Shown here piece by piece: positions 8,993 to 16,668 of a stretch of 34,798 nt of DNA. Location: assembly GCF_039540975.1 (NCBI RefSeq), contig NZ_BAABFL010000453.1, positions 1 to 34,798 on the forward strand, written 5' to 3'. Each line of letters starts with the position of its first letter. The first letter of the stretch is position 1. The notes below the pieces were generated by a model. That model saw nothing but the letters and a program-made list of their open reading frames with translations, searched no databases and was not told where the DNA came from. This DNA comes from Kistimonas scapharcae (GTDB taxonomy: Bacteria > Pseudomonadota > Gammaproteobacteria > Pseudomonadales > Endozoicomonadaceae). Made by a program: the position numbers and the translations under genes.

Positions 8993-9011
8993 CCTGATAA
9001 ACGCGTCCATG

Positions 9012-9037
9012 TCACTCCCTCAAAACGGAGGGAGTGA
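9012..9037 (-). terminator. Hairpin downstream of dcuB
   Basis: A perfect 10-bp stem (9012-9021 with 9028-9037) has a 6-nt loop. It lies 16 bases beyond the dcuB stop and before the MoxR operon promoter region. No T-run follows on the minus strand, so it may be a 3'-end stabiliser or a weak terminator. Confidence 0.45.
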
Positions 9038-9052
9038 ACCCATAAAACACGC

Positions 9053-10372
9053 TTAAATCATGATGCCCGCCAGTAGATAACCCACAGTACAAGCCGACAT
9101 AACACCAATCAGTCCGGGTAGCATAAAGCTGTGGTTAAAATAATATTTTCCGATACGCGTGGTGCCGGTAACATCAAAGTTACAGGTCGCAATATCTGAG
9201 GGGTAGTTAGGAATAAAGAAATAGCCGTACACAGAGGGCATAATCCCGATCAGCAGCTGTGGTGGCAGCCCCATCCCCATGGCAACGGGCAACATCATCC
9301 GGGCTGTCGCCGCCTGGCTGTTAATCACAACGGAAACCGTAAACATGGCCAGGGCAATCGTCCAGGGATAAGCGTGCACCATCTCGGTAATACCCGCCTG
9401 AAAAGACGGCATGGCATACTGGAAATAGGTATCGCTCATCCAGGCTATGCCATAGATGGCGATGGCCGCCACCATACCGGATTTAAACACGACCCCTTCC
9501 GGTACCCGGGCAACCGGCGTATCCGTCGCCAGCAGAATCAGCCCGCCAAACGCCAGCATCATCATCTGGATAATGACCGACATACTGATGGCATGGCCGT
9601 TGAGGGTTCTTACCTCGGGAAACATCGCAATCACAACAATGGTGACCAGCGCCGCCAAAAAGAGCAGCACCGAATTGCGGGCCGATACCGGCAATTGCTC
9701 ATCCAGTGTCGTTGCGGTGGTGGAAAGGATCTTGTCTCGCCAGTCCGGATCCTGCATACGACGCTGGTATTCCGGATCCTTATCCAGCTCCAGCCCCCTC
9801 CGCATGCTATACAGGGACATCAGCAACACGCCGCCCAAGGTCGCGGGTATCTGAATGCTCATGATGGTCAGCAACGTGATAGAACTGTCCAGCCCCGACA
9901 TCTGCGCCAGGTAATACACGACAGCTGCCGATATCGGGCTGGCGGTAATGCCCATCTGGGATGCCACCGACGATGCCGCCATGGGGCGCTCCGGACGAAT
10001 CCCGTTCTTCAGCGCAATATCGCCAATCACAGGCATCACCGCGTAAACGGCATGTCCCGTCCCCAGCATCAGCGTCATGGCATAAGTGACGATGGGTCCA
10101 AGGAGGCTAATCTTCTGCGGTTTGCTTCTGAGAATGCGTTCAGCTAACTGCAGCATGTATTTGAGACCGCCAGCCGCTTCCAGAATTGAGGCGCAGGTCA
10201 CCACCGCCATAATAATCAGCATCACACTGATAGGCGGGGATGTCGGGGGCATATGGAAAACAAACACCTCAATGACCAAACCGATGCCCGAGACCAGACC
10301 AAGACCTATACCTCCTTTTCTGCTGCCCAGATAAAGCATCAGCAACAGAAAAAGAAACTGCAGAACAAGCAC
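9053..10372 (-). CDS. dcuB: C4-dicarboxylate transporter, DcuA/DcuB family (DcuB-like)
   Basis: 439 residues, all hydrophobic helices, matching the Dcu carriers that exchange fumarate, malate, aspartate and succinate across the inner membrane, classically during anaerobic fumarate respiration. DcuB-like features are FVFHMPP near residue 40, GTGHAVYAVMPVI, RPERPMAASS, ASPISAAVVYY, RRGLELDKDPEYQRR in the central loop and RIGKYYFNHSFMLPGLIGV near the end. The start is a GTG at 10372 preceded by GGGGGT. The leader holds a terminator-like hairpin only about 20 bp before the start, suggesting attenuation. It is transcribed away from sodC. DcuA versus DcuB orthology is judged by eye. Confidence 0.85.
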   Translation of the reverse strand: MLVLQFLFLLLMLYLGSRKGGIGLGLVSGIGLVIEVFVFHMPPTSPPISVMLIIMAVVTCASILEAAGGLKYMLQLAERILRSKPQKISLLGPIVTYAMTLMLGTGHAVYAVMPVIGDIALKNGIRPERPMAASSVASQMGITASPISAAVVYYLAQMSGLDSSITLLTIMSIQIPATLGGVLLMSLYSMRRGLELDKDPEYQRRMQDPDWRDKILSTTATTLDEQLPVSARNSVLLFLAALVTIVVIAMFPEVRTLNGHAISMSVIIQMMMLAFGGLILLATDTPVARVPEGVVFKSGMVAAIAIYGIAWMSDTYFQYAMPSFQAGITEMVHAYPWTIALAMFTVSVVINSQAATARMMLPVAMGMGLPPQLLIGIMPSVYGYFFIPNYPSDIATCNFDVTGTTRIGKYYFNHSFMLPGLIGVMSACTVGYLLAGIMI

Positions 10373-10394
10373 TTTAACCCCCAGTATTCCCTTG

Positions 10395-10450
10395 AAAAAG
10401 AAAAAGCCGGATTGGAAAAAACACCTCAGATGTTAGTTCCGAACCGGCTT
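10395..10450 (-). terminator. Terminator-like hairpin in the dcuB leader
   Basis: On the minus strand AAGCCGG (10450-10444) pairs with CCGGCTT (10410-10404), extended by a few interrupted pairs. The right arm runs directly into TTTTTCTTTTT. This is a classical intrinsic terminator, 22 bp before the dcuB start and in the same orientation, so it is either an attenuator or the end of a short upstream RNA. Confidence 0.55.
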
Positions 10451-10458
10451 GCGAAAAG

Positions 10459-10497
10459 AATTATTATGCGCGGATATGACTGACAATTGGCTGACAA
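10459..10497 (-). promoter_or_regulatory. Candidate dcuB promoter with a paired CTGACAA operator
   Basis: CTGACAA occurs twice on the plus strand (10480-10486 and 10491-10497), 11 bp apart, about one helical turn. Read on the minus strand the inner copy gives a TTGTCA -35 box, with ATAATT at 10464-10459 as a possible -10 (16-bp spacing). The repeat could bind a regulator. Transcription would start almost exactly at the leader hairpin. Confidence 0.3.
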
Positions 10498-10598
10498 CCA
10501 TCAAAACCTTACAGATTAAAAGGTAATAAATCGTGTCATTCTGTCTCACAACGGTTTCTCTGTGCGAAAACTGAAACTTTTTGCAGCAACAGCCTGTC

Positions 10599-10604
10599 TA
10601 TAAT
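10599..10604 (+). promoter_or_regulatory. Candidate -10 box of sodC
   Basis: A perfect TATAAT lies 15 bp before the sodC ATG at 10620. No good -35 is present at 16-18 bp (TTGCAG is only 12 bp away). If used, the leader would be very short, which would favour the ATG at 10638. Confidence 0.3.
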
Positions 10605-10619
10605 GGTGTTTTGCTTAAC

Positions 10620-11171
10620 ATGCGAGTAACCACCGCCATGCGCCATCCCTGTTTCAGCTGTTTTCTCAGTCTTGCCGGTTTGCTGTGGATAGCGCCTGTT
10701 CTGGCAGCGGAGGCCATTGTTACGCTTTACAACGTGAATACGCAGGGAACCGGCACACAGGCAGGCACCGTCAACATTGTAGAAACACCCTACGGGCTGT
10801 TATTTCAACCGGCACTGTCGAGCCTGCCAACGGGTTACCATGGTTTCCATATCCATGAAAAGCCCAGCTGTGCTCCGAGTGAGCAGGATGGCAAAACCCT
10901 TCCAGCCGGCGCCGCAGGCGGACATTTTGACCCCGACAACAGCGGATCACACCAAGGCCCCTATGGCGAAGGGCACCGGGGCGATCTGCCTGCACTGGTT
11001 GTCAATGCGCAAGGTGTGGCCGACTATCCCGTTCTGGCTCCGCGTTTGAAACGTATCCGTGACATTACCGGCCATGCCCTGATGGTACATGTGGGTGGCG
11101 ACAATTATGCCGATACCCCCGCACCACTGGGCGGCGGAGGAGGACGTATGCTGTGCGGTGTGATCCGCTAA
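10620..11171 (+). CDS. sodC: Periplasmic Cu/Zn superoxide dismutase
   Basis: Dismutates superoxide in the periplasm. A signal peptide (RHPCFSCFLSLAGLLWIAP, ending VLAAEA) precedes the SOD fold. All ligands are visible: Cu ligands in GFHIHEK, the bridging His in AAGGHFDP, Zn ligands in SGSHQGPYGEGHRGD, the last Cu His in HALMVHVGGDNY, and the disulfide Cys in HEKPSC paired with MLCGV. The glycine-rich APLGGGGGRM segment is typical of bacterial SodC. I start at the ATG of 10620 (183 residues). An ATG at 10638 gives an equally good signal peptide, and neither has a clear ribosome-binding site. The upstream in-frame ATG at 10581 would lie before the TATAAT box. yaaA, also linked to oxidative stress, follows in the same direction. 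Confidence 0.93.
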   Translation: MRVTTAMRHPCFSCFLSLAGLLWIAPVLAAEAIVTLYNVNTQGTGTQAGTVNIVETPYGLLFQPALSSLPTGYHGFHIHEKPSCAPSEQDGKTLPAGAAGGHFDPDNSGSHQGPYGEGHRGDLPALVVNAQGVADYPVLAPRLKRIRDITGHALMVHVGGDNYADTPAPLGGGGGRMLCGVIR

Positions 11172-11301
11172 TCGAATACTGCGCATACGGTTCGTCAAAC
11201 TATCAACCTGATAAAGAAATCCAATCCGGGGTTGGATAGCTGGAAATCCGGCGCTGGTTTACAATGCCGGACTAACGCACCACAACTGCCGGATATCGCT
11301 T

Positions 11302-12075
11302 ATGCTGATTGTCATCTCACCCGCCAAAACCCTGGATTATGACACCCCGCCGGTCATAACCGATTACACAACGCCGGATTTCCTGAACGATTCGGCAGAA
11401 CTGATTGAGCAGCTGCGCACCCTGAGCCCAGCGGATATCGGCAGCCTGATGAGCATCAGCGACAAACTCGCCGGCCTGAATGCCGCGCGGTTTGAAGCCT
11501 GGCACCCCCCCTTTTCACCCGACAACGCCAAGCAGGCCGTCTTGGCTTTCAAGGGTGATGTCTATACCGGCCTGGATGCCGAAACACTGTCCGCCGACGA
11601 CTTTGCGTTTGCGCAGAATCACCTGCGGATACTGTCCGGCCTTTATGGGTTGCTACGCCCACTGGACCTGATGCAGGCCTACCGCCTGGAAATGGGCACC
11701 CGTTTTGCCAATACCCGCGGCAAGGATCTCTATGCTTTCTGGGGCAACCGTATCACGGAGCGGCTCAACCAGGAGATGCAGCAGCAAACCGATAATGTAC
11801 TGGTCAATCTCGCCTCTAACGAATATTTCAAAGCGATCAAACCTGCGGCCTTTGAGGGTGAAATTTTCACACCGGTATTCAAGGATTTGAAAAACGGCCA
11901 ATACAAAATTATCAGTTTCTATGCGAAGAAAGCACGGGGATTAATGGTGCGCTACATCATCGACAACAAGATCACCCGTGTCGAAGACCTGAAGGGGTTT
12001 GATTACGAAGGCTATACCTTTAATGGCGAGATGAGCCAAGGGAATGAGTGGGTCTTTACCCGTGATGAAGCCTAG
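11302..12075 (+). CDS. yaaA: Peroxide stress protein YaaA
   Basis: 257 residues, matching E. coli YaaA (258). The canonical start MLIVISPAKTLDYDTP and the central FKGDVYTGLDAETLS, followed by LRILSGLYGLLRPLDLMQAYRLEMGT, are unmistakable, and IISFYAKKARGLMVRYI lies near the C-terminus. In E. coli YaaA is OxyR-induced, lowers free intracellular iron under peroxide stress and has a DNA-binding helix-hairpin-helix-like fold. It is 130 bp downstream of sodC in the same orientation; the gap is large enough for its own promoter, though I see no convincing boxes. A bidirectional terminator-like hairpin follows. Confidence 0.95.
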   Translation: MLIVISPAKTLDYDTPPVITDYTTPDFLNDSAELIEQLRTLSPADIGSLMSISDKLAGLNAARFEAWHPPFSPDNAKQAVLAFKGDVYTGLDAETLSADDFAFAQNHLRILSGLYGLLRPLDLMQAYRLEMGTRFANTRGKDLYAFWGNRITERLNQEMQQQTDNVLVNLASNEYFKAIKPAAFEGEIFTPVFKDLKNGQYKIISFYAKKARGLMVRYIIDNKITRVEDLKGFDYEGYTFNGEMSQGNEWVFTRDEA

Positions 12076-12088
12076 ACTGAACCCAGAA

Positions 12089-12115
12089 ACGCGCCGGCCT
12101 TAAGTGCCAGCGCGT
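12089..12115. terminator. Bidirectional terminator between yaaA and the flavodoxin gene
   Basis: Arms 12089-12098 and 12106-12115 form a 10-bp GC-rich stem with one mismatch and a 7-nt loop, placed exactly between two convergent genes. The following T-rich run is weak on both sides. Confidence 0.5.
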
Positions 12116-12136
12116 TATATTCTGGCTTGATCCATC

Positions 12137-12580
12137 TTACAGCTGACGGGCCCACTCAACGGCCCAGGGTACGGCGACCTCTTCCGGTGAAGCCGTTTCA
12201 CAGGCATCAATCATCAACGGATCTGCGATCCGTTTAGCCGTCAGTTCTGCCAGCAATTCATCCATCTGCTTCCCACCGCCACAATAGGTCTCCCCATAGG
12301 AACTGTCACCCAATGCAATGATGCCATAGGCCAAGTGCCCCAGGAGTGGAAAACGCTCTTTCAGTTCACGATATAACGGTTGCAGGTTATCTGGCAGATC
12401 ACCCTGACCGGTCGTTGATGTACAGACTAATACGGCATCGGCGCCATCCCGAAGCACCGCCTCCAACCCTTCCGCCTTGATTACGGTATGTCCACCCTGC
12501 TCCAAAGCAACCTTCACCTCTGTGGCAACAGCCTCTGCCGTGCCATATACACTGCCTGTCAATAGCTTGATGATTGCCAT
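12137..12580 (-). CDS. Small flavodoxin (MioC-like)
   Basis: 147-residue single-domain flavodoxin. The FMN phosphate loop is TGSVYGTA (8-15), followed by CTSTTGQGDLPDN and the third FMN loop LGDSSYGETYCGGGK. The length and the TGQGDLP signature fit the short-chain MioC/sulfite-reductase-flavodoxin-like group; MioC is implicated in biotin synthase electron transfer, but other roles are possible. The ATG at 12580 has AGGGT upstream. Codons around TGSVYG can pair perfectly with the 5' leader (12634-12650), giving a long-range hairpin around the start site. No reductase gene is adjacent. Confidence 0.85.
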   Translation of the reverse strand: MAIIKLLTGSVYGTAEAVATEVKVALEQGGHTVIKAEGLEAVLRDGADAVLVCTSTTGQGDLPDNLQPLYRELKERFPLLGHLAYGIIALGDSSYGETYCGGGKQMDELLAELTAKRIADPLMIDACETASPEEVAVPWAVEWARQL

Positions 12581-12650
12581 GATTACCCTGTGATTCTGAC
12601 TGCACTTGCGGGAACCCTGTGACTCCCTACTCCTGACAGGCAGTGTATAT
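12545..12650 (-). repeat. 17-bp perfect inverted repeat spanning the flavodoxin start
   Basis: ATATACACTGCCTGTCA at 12545-12561, inside the coding sequence, is exactly complementary to 12634-12650 in the leader. Read in sense, both arms carry the bases that encode TGSVY. The 72-nt loop contains the ribosome-binding site and ATG. The motif TCACAGGG also occurs twice within the loop. Confidence 0.75.
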
Positions 12651-12692
12651 CACAGTCAGCCGACACTAAATAACAGCGATGACAGTTTCCAT

Positions 12693-14021
12693 TCACAGCC
12701 GATGGGTCAGGGACACAACCAGTACGTTCGCACTCACCTTGTATTTCGCTTTGTAGGAAGCTGCACCGCGAGAAACCACGCCTGTTGCGTTATCCCAGTT
12801 ATATTCATGTTCATCGACTTTCACGTTTTTATTGAACATATGGCCGTAGGCCAGATCGATCGTGTAATCCGGCACGGGTTGATAACTGGCGCCAAAAGTC
12901 AGCCATTCGCGGTCAATATCCGGAATCCTTGCCGTCCGCCAGGCACTTTTAACCGGGGATGTGTCGTATCCATAACCTGCCCTGAGTAACCATTCGTTAT
13001 TCAAACGATAAGAGGCGCCCACGGACCAAGCCCAGACATCTTTCCAGTTTTCAGGGGTATAGGAAGCAACGCCACCGGCAGGAATACCCAAAGCAGGAAT
13101 ACCATCATCAGCTATTGCCTTGATCTCATCAAATCGACTCCAGCGCGTCCATACAGTGCCACCCATAACAGTCCAGCGTTCATCCAACTTGTAGGTTCCA
13201 CTAATTTCCCATTTTTCTGGCAGAATCAATTTAAGATGCCCATGGCTTTCTGCATTGACCAAATCGCCTTTTAATTTTAAATCGCCTTCAACGGTATAAT
13301 TAATCTTTGAGGTATAAGCGACGCCGATTGTAGTGTCATCATTCGGCATCCAAAGCATTCCAGCATTCCAGCCATACCCCCAATCATGCCCAGTCATTTT
13401 TGATTTAAAAGCTTTATTAGCAGGTAAAGGGCTTGGATTTTTTAACTGTGTCAGTTCTCCATCCAGATACGAAAAAATCAAACCGAATCCCACCGCAAAC
13501 GCATCATTAAATTTCCAGGAGAGTGTTGGCTGTAGATTGAGCGTTACCAGTTCTGTATTCAATGCCAAATAGCGACCGACAAAATCATTACCGTACTCGG
13601 TCATCGCAGCATAAGGCACATAGAATCCGAGACCAAAGCTAAGAGGTTCATCCAGAGGCATGGAATAAAACCCAAAAGGCACACCCTGCGCGCCAACAAA
13701 ATCACCTTTTACCGAGCTCGTTTGTGTGATGTCGTTTCCTTGAGAATCGGCCCCCACACCATGATGATACTTTTCGTGAGGAACTATTAATCCGCCCCCC
13801 ACGGTAAATTGCGGTCTATCAAGAAAAGCTATTCCGGCTGGATTAGCGGACATGACTGAGGCATCCTCCGGATTCGCCGCACGCCCGGCATAGGCTGTGC
13901 CGGCAGCCCCCGCGGAGGTTTCATTGAGGGTAAAGCCTGCACTGATGGCATTGCCAGCCACACAACTGCCAATGAGCAATACACCGTATTTCACAGCATT
14001 ATCAAACCATCCGGAATTCAT
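12693..14021 (-). CDS. FadL-family outer-membrane transport protein (paralogue 1)
   Basis: A beta-barrel of the FadL/TodX group that lets long-chain fatty acids or other hydrophobic compounds cross the outer membrane. I start at ATG 14021 (442 residues) because GGGGAT lies at ideal spacing; the frame opens at a GTG at 14033. A signal peptide ends near NAISA, and the mature N-terminus GFTLNETSAGAAGTAYAGRA with the NPAG motif forms the family plug. The C-terminal strand ends VLVVSLTHRL. It is clearly a paralogue of the next gene (14188-15531), sharing NPEDAS, NPAG, the ALNTELVTLNLQPT type region and YLLRAGYGYDTSPV. Substrate is unknown. A terminator separates the two, so each may be transcribed alone. 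Confidence 0.9.
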   Translation of the reverse strand: MNSGWFDNAVKYGVLLIGSCVAGNAISAGFTLNETSAGAAGTAYAGRAANPEDASVMSANPAGIAFLDRPQFTVGGGLIVPHEKYHHGVGADSQGNDITQTSSVKGDFVGAQGVPFGFYSMPLDEPLSFGLGFYVPYAAMTEYGNDFVGRYLALNTELVTLNLQPTLSWKFNDAFAVGFGLIFSYLDGELTQLKNPSPLPANKAFKSKMTGHDWGYGWNAGMLWMPNDDTTIGVAYTSKINYTVEGDLKLKGDLVNAESHGHLKLILPEKWEISGTYKLDERWTVMGGTVWTRWSRFDEIKAIADDGIPALGIPAGGVASYTPENWKDVWAWSVGASYRLNNEWLLRAGYGYDTSPVKSAWRTARIPDIDREWLTFGASYQPVPDYTIDLAYGHMFNKNVKVDEHEYNWDNATGVVSRGAASYKAKYKVSANVLVVSLTHRL

Positions 14022-14133
14022 CACCATCCCCACACAAAGGCGTACAGCCTGACGTTGAAATGCCTGTTTATTTAGTTGGGGAATGAGGTTCTGTCACGTT
14101 TTGGGACGGAAAGAAGGCATCACGTAACACAAT

Positions 14134-14166
14134 AAAAAAATCCCCATGACATTGTCATGGGGATTT
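14134..14166 (-). terminator. Strong intrinsic terminator of the second FadL-type gene
   Basis: A perfect 13-bp stem (14138-14150 with 14154-14166) around a 3-nt loop is followed on the minus strand by an uninterrupted T-run (A-run 14134-14140). It lies 22 bases after the 14188 stop. Confidence 0.9.
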
Positions 14167-14187
14167 CAATTATCGATTAGCGTGAAA

Positions 14188-15531
14188 TCAGAAGCGGCGA
14201 GTCAGAGAAATCATTAAAACATGAGCGCTCATCTCATAGTCACCAGAGAAGCTGGCACCATCAATAGACCCAGCAGGTGGATGTGCTGATTCATTGACCT
14301 TGGTATCTTTTTTCAACATATAACCATAAGCCATGTCGACAACATAATCCTGATTTGGCTGGTACTTGGCACCAATAGTCAACCATTCACGATCCACATC
14401 AGGAATCCGCGCTGTACGCCACTCATTACGCACCGGCGAGTTATCGTAGGCATAACCCCCTTTCAGGGTCCACTGTTCGTCATATTTGTAAGAAGCACCC
14501 ACAGACCAAGCCCAGCTATCTTTCCAGTTTTCAGGAACATAAGAAGCTGGTGCACCAGGATCAATACCCGGCATATTACCTTCATCATCAATCGCAACAA
14601 TCTCATCAAACTGGCTCCAGCGCGTCCACAGCGCACCGGCCATCAGCGTCCACCGATCATCCAGCTGATGGGTAACACCAATCTCGAATTTTTCCGGCAA
14701 GGTCAAATCTATATGGCCATTGGTTTTATGATATGGGCCATATCCACCCGAACCATCTCCACCCACTAAAGTCATTTCACCCTCAACAGTAAAATCAACC
14801 TTGGAGGTATAAGACATACCAATATTCGTGCGATCGGTAGGCTGCCAGATTACGCCCACATTCCATCCCCAACTCCAGTCATCGCCTTCCATACTCGATT
14901 TTGCGTCATATCCTGGAAAAGGATTAATGTTACCGCTAGGAACCCGCTTCATCTGATTCAATGTGCCTTCCATATGAGAGGCAAAGACACCAACACCAAC
15001 AGACAGGCGATCACTAAACTTATAAGCGATAGTAGGTTGAAGATTTATATTAGTCAGTTCAGTTTTTGTGGCTAGATAGCGACCGGCAAAGTTGTCATCA
15101 TAATCTGTCGCCGCAGCGAACGGCACGTAAATACCGAAACCCGCAGACCATTTATCATCTAATTGAGTAGAAAAATAAGCTGATGGGACAAACTGGGCAC
15201 TCATAAAATCGCCGCCATCACCGTTACCAGCATTATTGAATGCCGGAAGAGTGTTAGTACCAGAAGCGTTCTTCAAGTCTGCTTTAGGGATGACCAAAGC
15301 GCCACCAACCGTCCATTGACTACCTTCTAAATGCGCAAGACCAGCAGGGTTGGAGGAAAGGATAGAGGCATCTTCCGGGTTAGCCGCACGTCCGGCATTG
15401 GCCGTACCCGCAGCGCCAGCAGACAACTCATTCAACGCAAAACCCGCGCCCTGCGCGACGCCACTCGCAATGCACGCGCTGACTGCCAGCGACACCAAAG
15501 ATAGTTTGCCCGGATACGGCCTGAAGTTCAT
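14188..15531 (-). CDS. FadL-family outer-membrane transport protein (paralogue 2)
   Basis: 447 residues. A signal peptide (cleavage after GVAQGA) leads into GFALNELSAGAAGTANAGRA and SSNPAGLAHLEG, the FadL plug with its NPAG motif. The remainder is alternating beta strands ending VLMISLTRRF, with the C-terminal Phe expected for outer-membrane barrel insertion. The ATG at 15531 has a strong GGGGGAAAC site. It is a tandem paralogue of 12693-14021; the two share long blocks, including the GWNVGVIWQPTDRTNIGMSY-type repeats, and differ in extracellular loops. This gene has a canonical terminator and is probably monocistronic. Ligand could be fatty acids or hydrocarbons. Confidence 0.92.
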   Translation of the reverse strand: MNFRPYPGKLSLVSLAVSACIASGVAQGAGFALNELSAGAAGTANAGRAANPEDASILSSNPAGLAHLEGSQWTVGGALVIPKADLKNASGTNTLPAFNNAGNGDGGDFMSAQFVPSAYFSTQLDDKWSAGFGIYVPFAAATDYDDNFAGRYLATKTELTNINLQPTIAYKFSDRLSVGVGVFASHMEGTLNQMKRVPSGNINPFPGYDAKSSMEGDDWSWGWNVGVIWQPTDRTNIGMSYTSKVDFTVEGEMTLVGGDGSGGYGPYHKTNGHIDLTLPEKFEIGVTHQLDDRWTLMAGALWTRWSQFDEIVAIDDEGNMPGIDPGAPASYVPENWKDSWAWSVGASYKYDEQWTLKGGYAYDNSPVRNEWRTARIPDVDREWLTIGAKYQPNQDYVVDMAYGYMLKKDTKVNESAHPPAGSIDGASFSGDYEMSAHVLMISLTRRF

Positions 15532-15901
15532 GTTTCCCCCTGGTCATCCACCAGAATGTGTGTTGTGTGAAGTACGGAGTGCTTGGCTCCCTCGCAGCCC
15601 CATTGTCCGTTTGCGAGAGATACCTGTTTTTTTAATGCGGATACGAGCGTGATTGCGGCGTTTTCTGCATTTTGACGGCGGCAGTCTACTGTCTGCCAAG
15701 ACGGGCTGTCACCGGGGTCTTTGTGGTGTTTGCGTAACCCTTACATACGCTCTAAAAAGAAAGCGGCAACAAAAAGACACAAAGTAAAACCAAAGTACTA
15801 CCAGGTAGGGACAACACCAAAAAATAGACGTATTAGCCACGATTCCCACTTCTCGCACCCAGCGATCTGGACGATAAAAGAAACCACGGTCAAACGTCTG
15901 A
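15532..15901. other. Intergenic region with no supported gene
   Basis: It holds the upstream region of the 14188-15531 gene and the 3' flank of the TRIC gene. A short hairpin GGCAG/CTGCC lies at 15680-15697. Basic or hydrophobic ORFs on either strand (15709-15945) lack family features and a ribosome-binding site, and I do not consider them genes. Confidence 0.4.
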
Positions 15902-16513
15902 TCAACCGGGCAACGCGATACGTGGGAGGGCAATTTTACGTATGACGGAAATCATTCGCGTTGAAAATATCAAGATACCGGCAATGACTGTCGCCAGTGT
16001 CGGGTTAACGGACCATGACAGTAACAGGAGATAAAACAGGCAGCCGAAAATCGCCGGGGTTGCATAGAGCTCTTCCTGCCTCAACACCATGGGCACCTGG
16101 CCCGCGAGCATATCGCGGATTGCACCACCGCCGGCGCCGGTCAATACCCCCATGATGATCGCAACCACCGGCTCAGCCCCGAAGGCCAGGGCTTTTTGTG
16201 CACCGGCAATACTGAAAACGGCAAGCCCCATGGCATCAAAAATCTGCAGGATACGGTGAATACGCACCATCCAACTCAACGTTGCCAACCCCACGATGAC
16301 GGCGGCCAGAATCACCCAGAGGTAATGGGTATTCTGAATCCAGAACACCGGTGTACTGCCAAGCAATGCGTCACGGATGGTTCCTCCGCCCACCGCCGTG
16401 ACAAACGCCAGCACAAGCGCACCGAAAAAATCCATATTGCTTCGACAGGCCAGCAATACACCGGAAATGGCAAATACTGCGGTGCCGAACAGATCCAGCG
16501 CATAGAGTGTCAT
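15902..16513 (-). CDS. TRIC-type cation channel, UPF0126 family (YicG-like)
   Basis: 203 residues with seven hydrophobic helices formed by two related halves. Each half carries the family signature: GGGTIRDALLG (about 43-53) and GGGAIRDMLAG (about 128-138). Bacterial members are homotrimers with one ion pathway per subunit, related to eukaryotic trimeric intracellular cation channels. The ATG at 16513 follows GGGGGGAG. The gene stands alone, divergent from the amidohydrolase gene. Ion selectivity cannot be read from the sequence. Confidence 0.9.
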   Translation of the reverse strand: MTLYALDLFGTAVFAISGVLLACRSNMDFFGALVLAFVTAVGGGTIRDALLGSTPVFWIQNTHYLWVILAAVIVGLATLSWMVRIHRILQIFDAMGLAVFSIAGAQKALAFGAEPVVAIIMGVLTGAGGGAIRDMLAGQVPMVLRQEELYATPAIFGCLFYLLLLSWSVNPTLATVIAGILIFSTRMISVIRKIALPRIALPG

Positions 16514-16668
16514 TTCGCTCCCCCCTGCGGTTCGCCGGGATTGTAAAACGTTGGGTTTTACGGAATATTGTTTTTTGTGGGTACTGACAATGACCCTGAT
16601 TTTTTCTTCTGCTCCCCATTACGCATTACCGTGTCATCAGTGATTGGTATAACAATAACGAGGTAACT

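Noticed and set aside
9374..10147. 257-residue ORF on the plus strand
   Set aside because: It is antisense to dcuB, His/Arg/Gln-rich with no domain, and has no ribosome-binding site; it is a composition shadow.
10581..10586. TTGCAG as the -35 box of sodC
   Set aside because: It is only 12 bp from the TATAAT box, too close for a sigma70 promoter.
12606..12989. Plus-strand ORF beginning with an LLTGSVY-like sequence
   Set aside because: The similarity to the flavodoxin start comes from the inverted repeat, and the rest is antisense to a FadL-type gene.
15709..15945. Short ORFs on both strands between the FadL-type and TRIC genes
   Set aside because: One is very basic and the other very aromatic; both overlap the TRIC 3' end and neither has a start signal.
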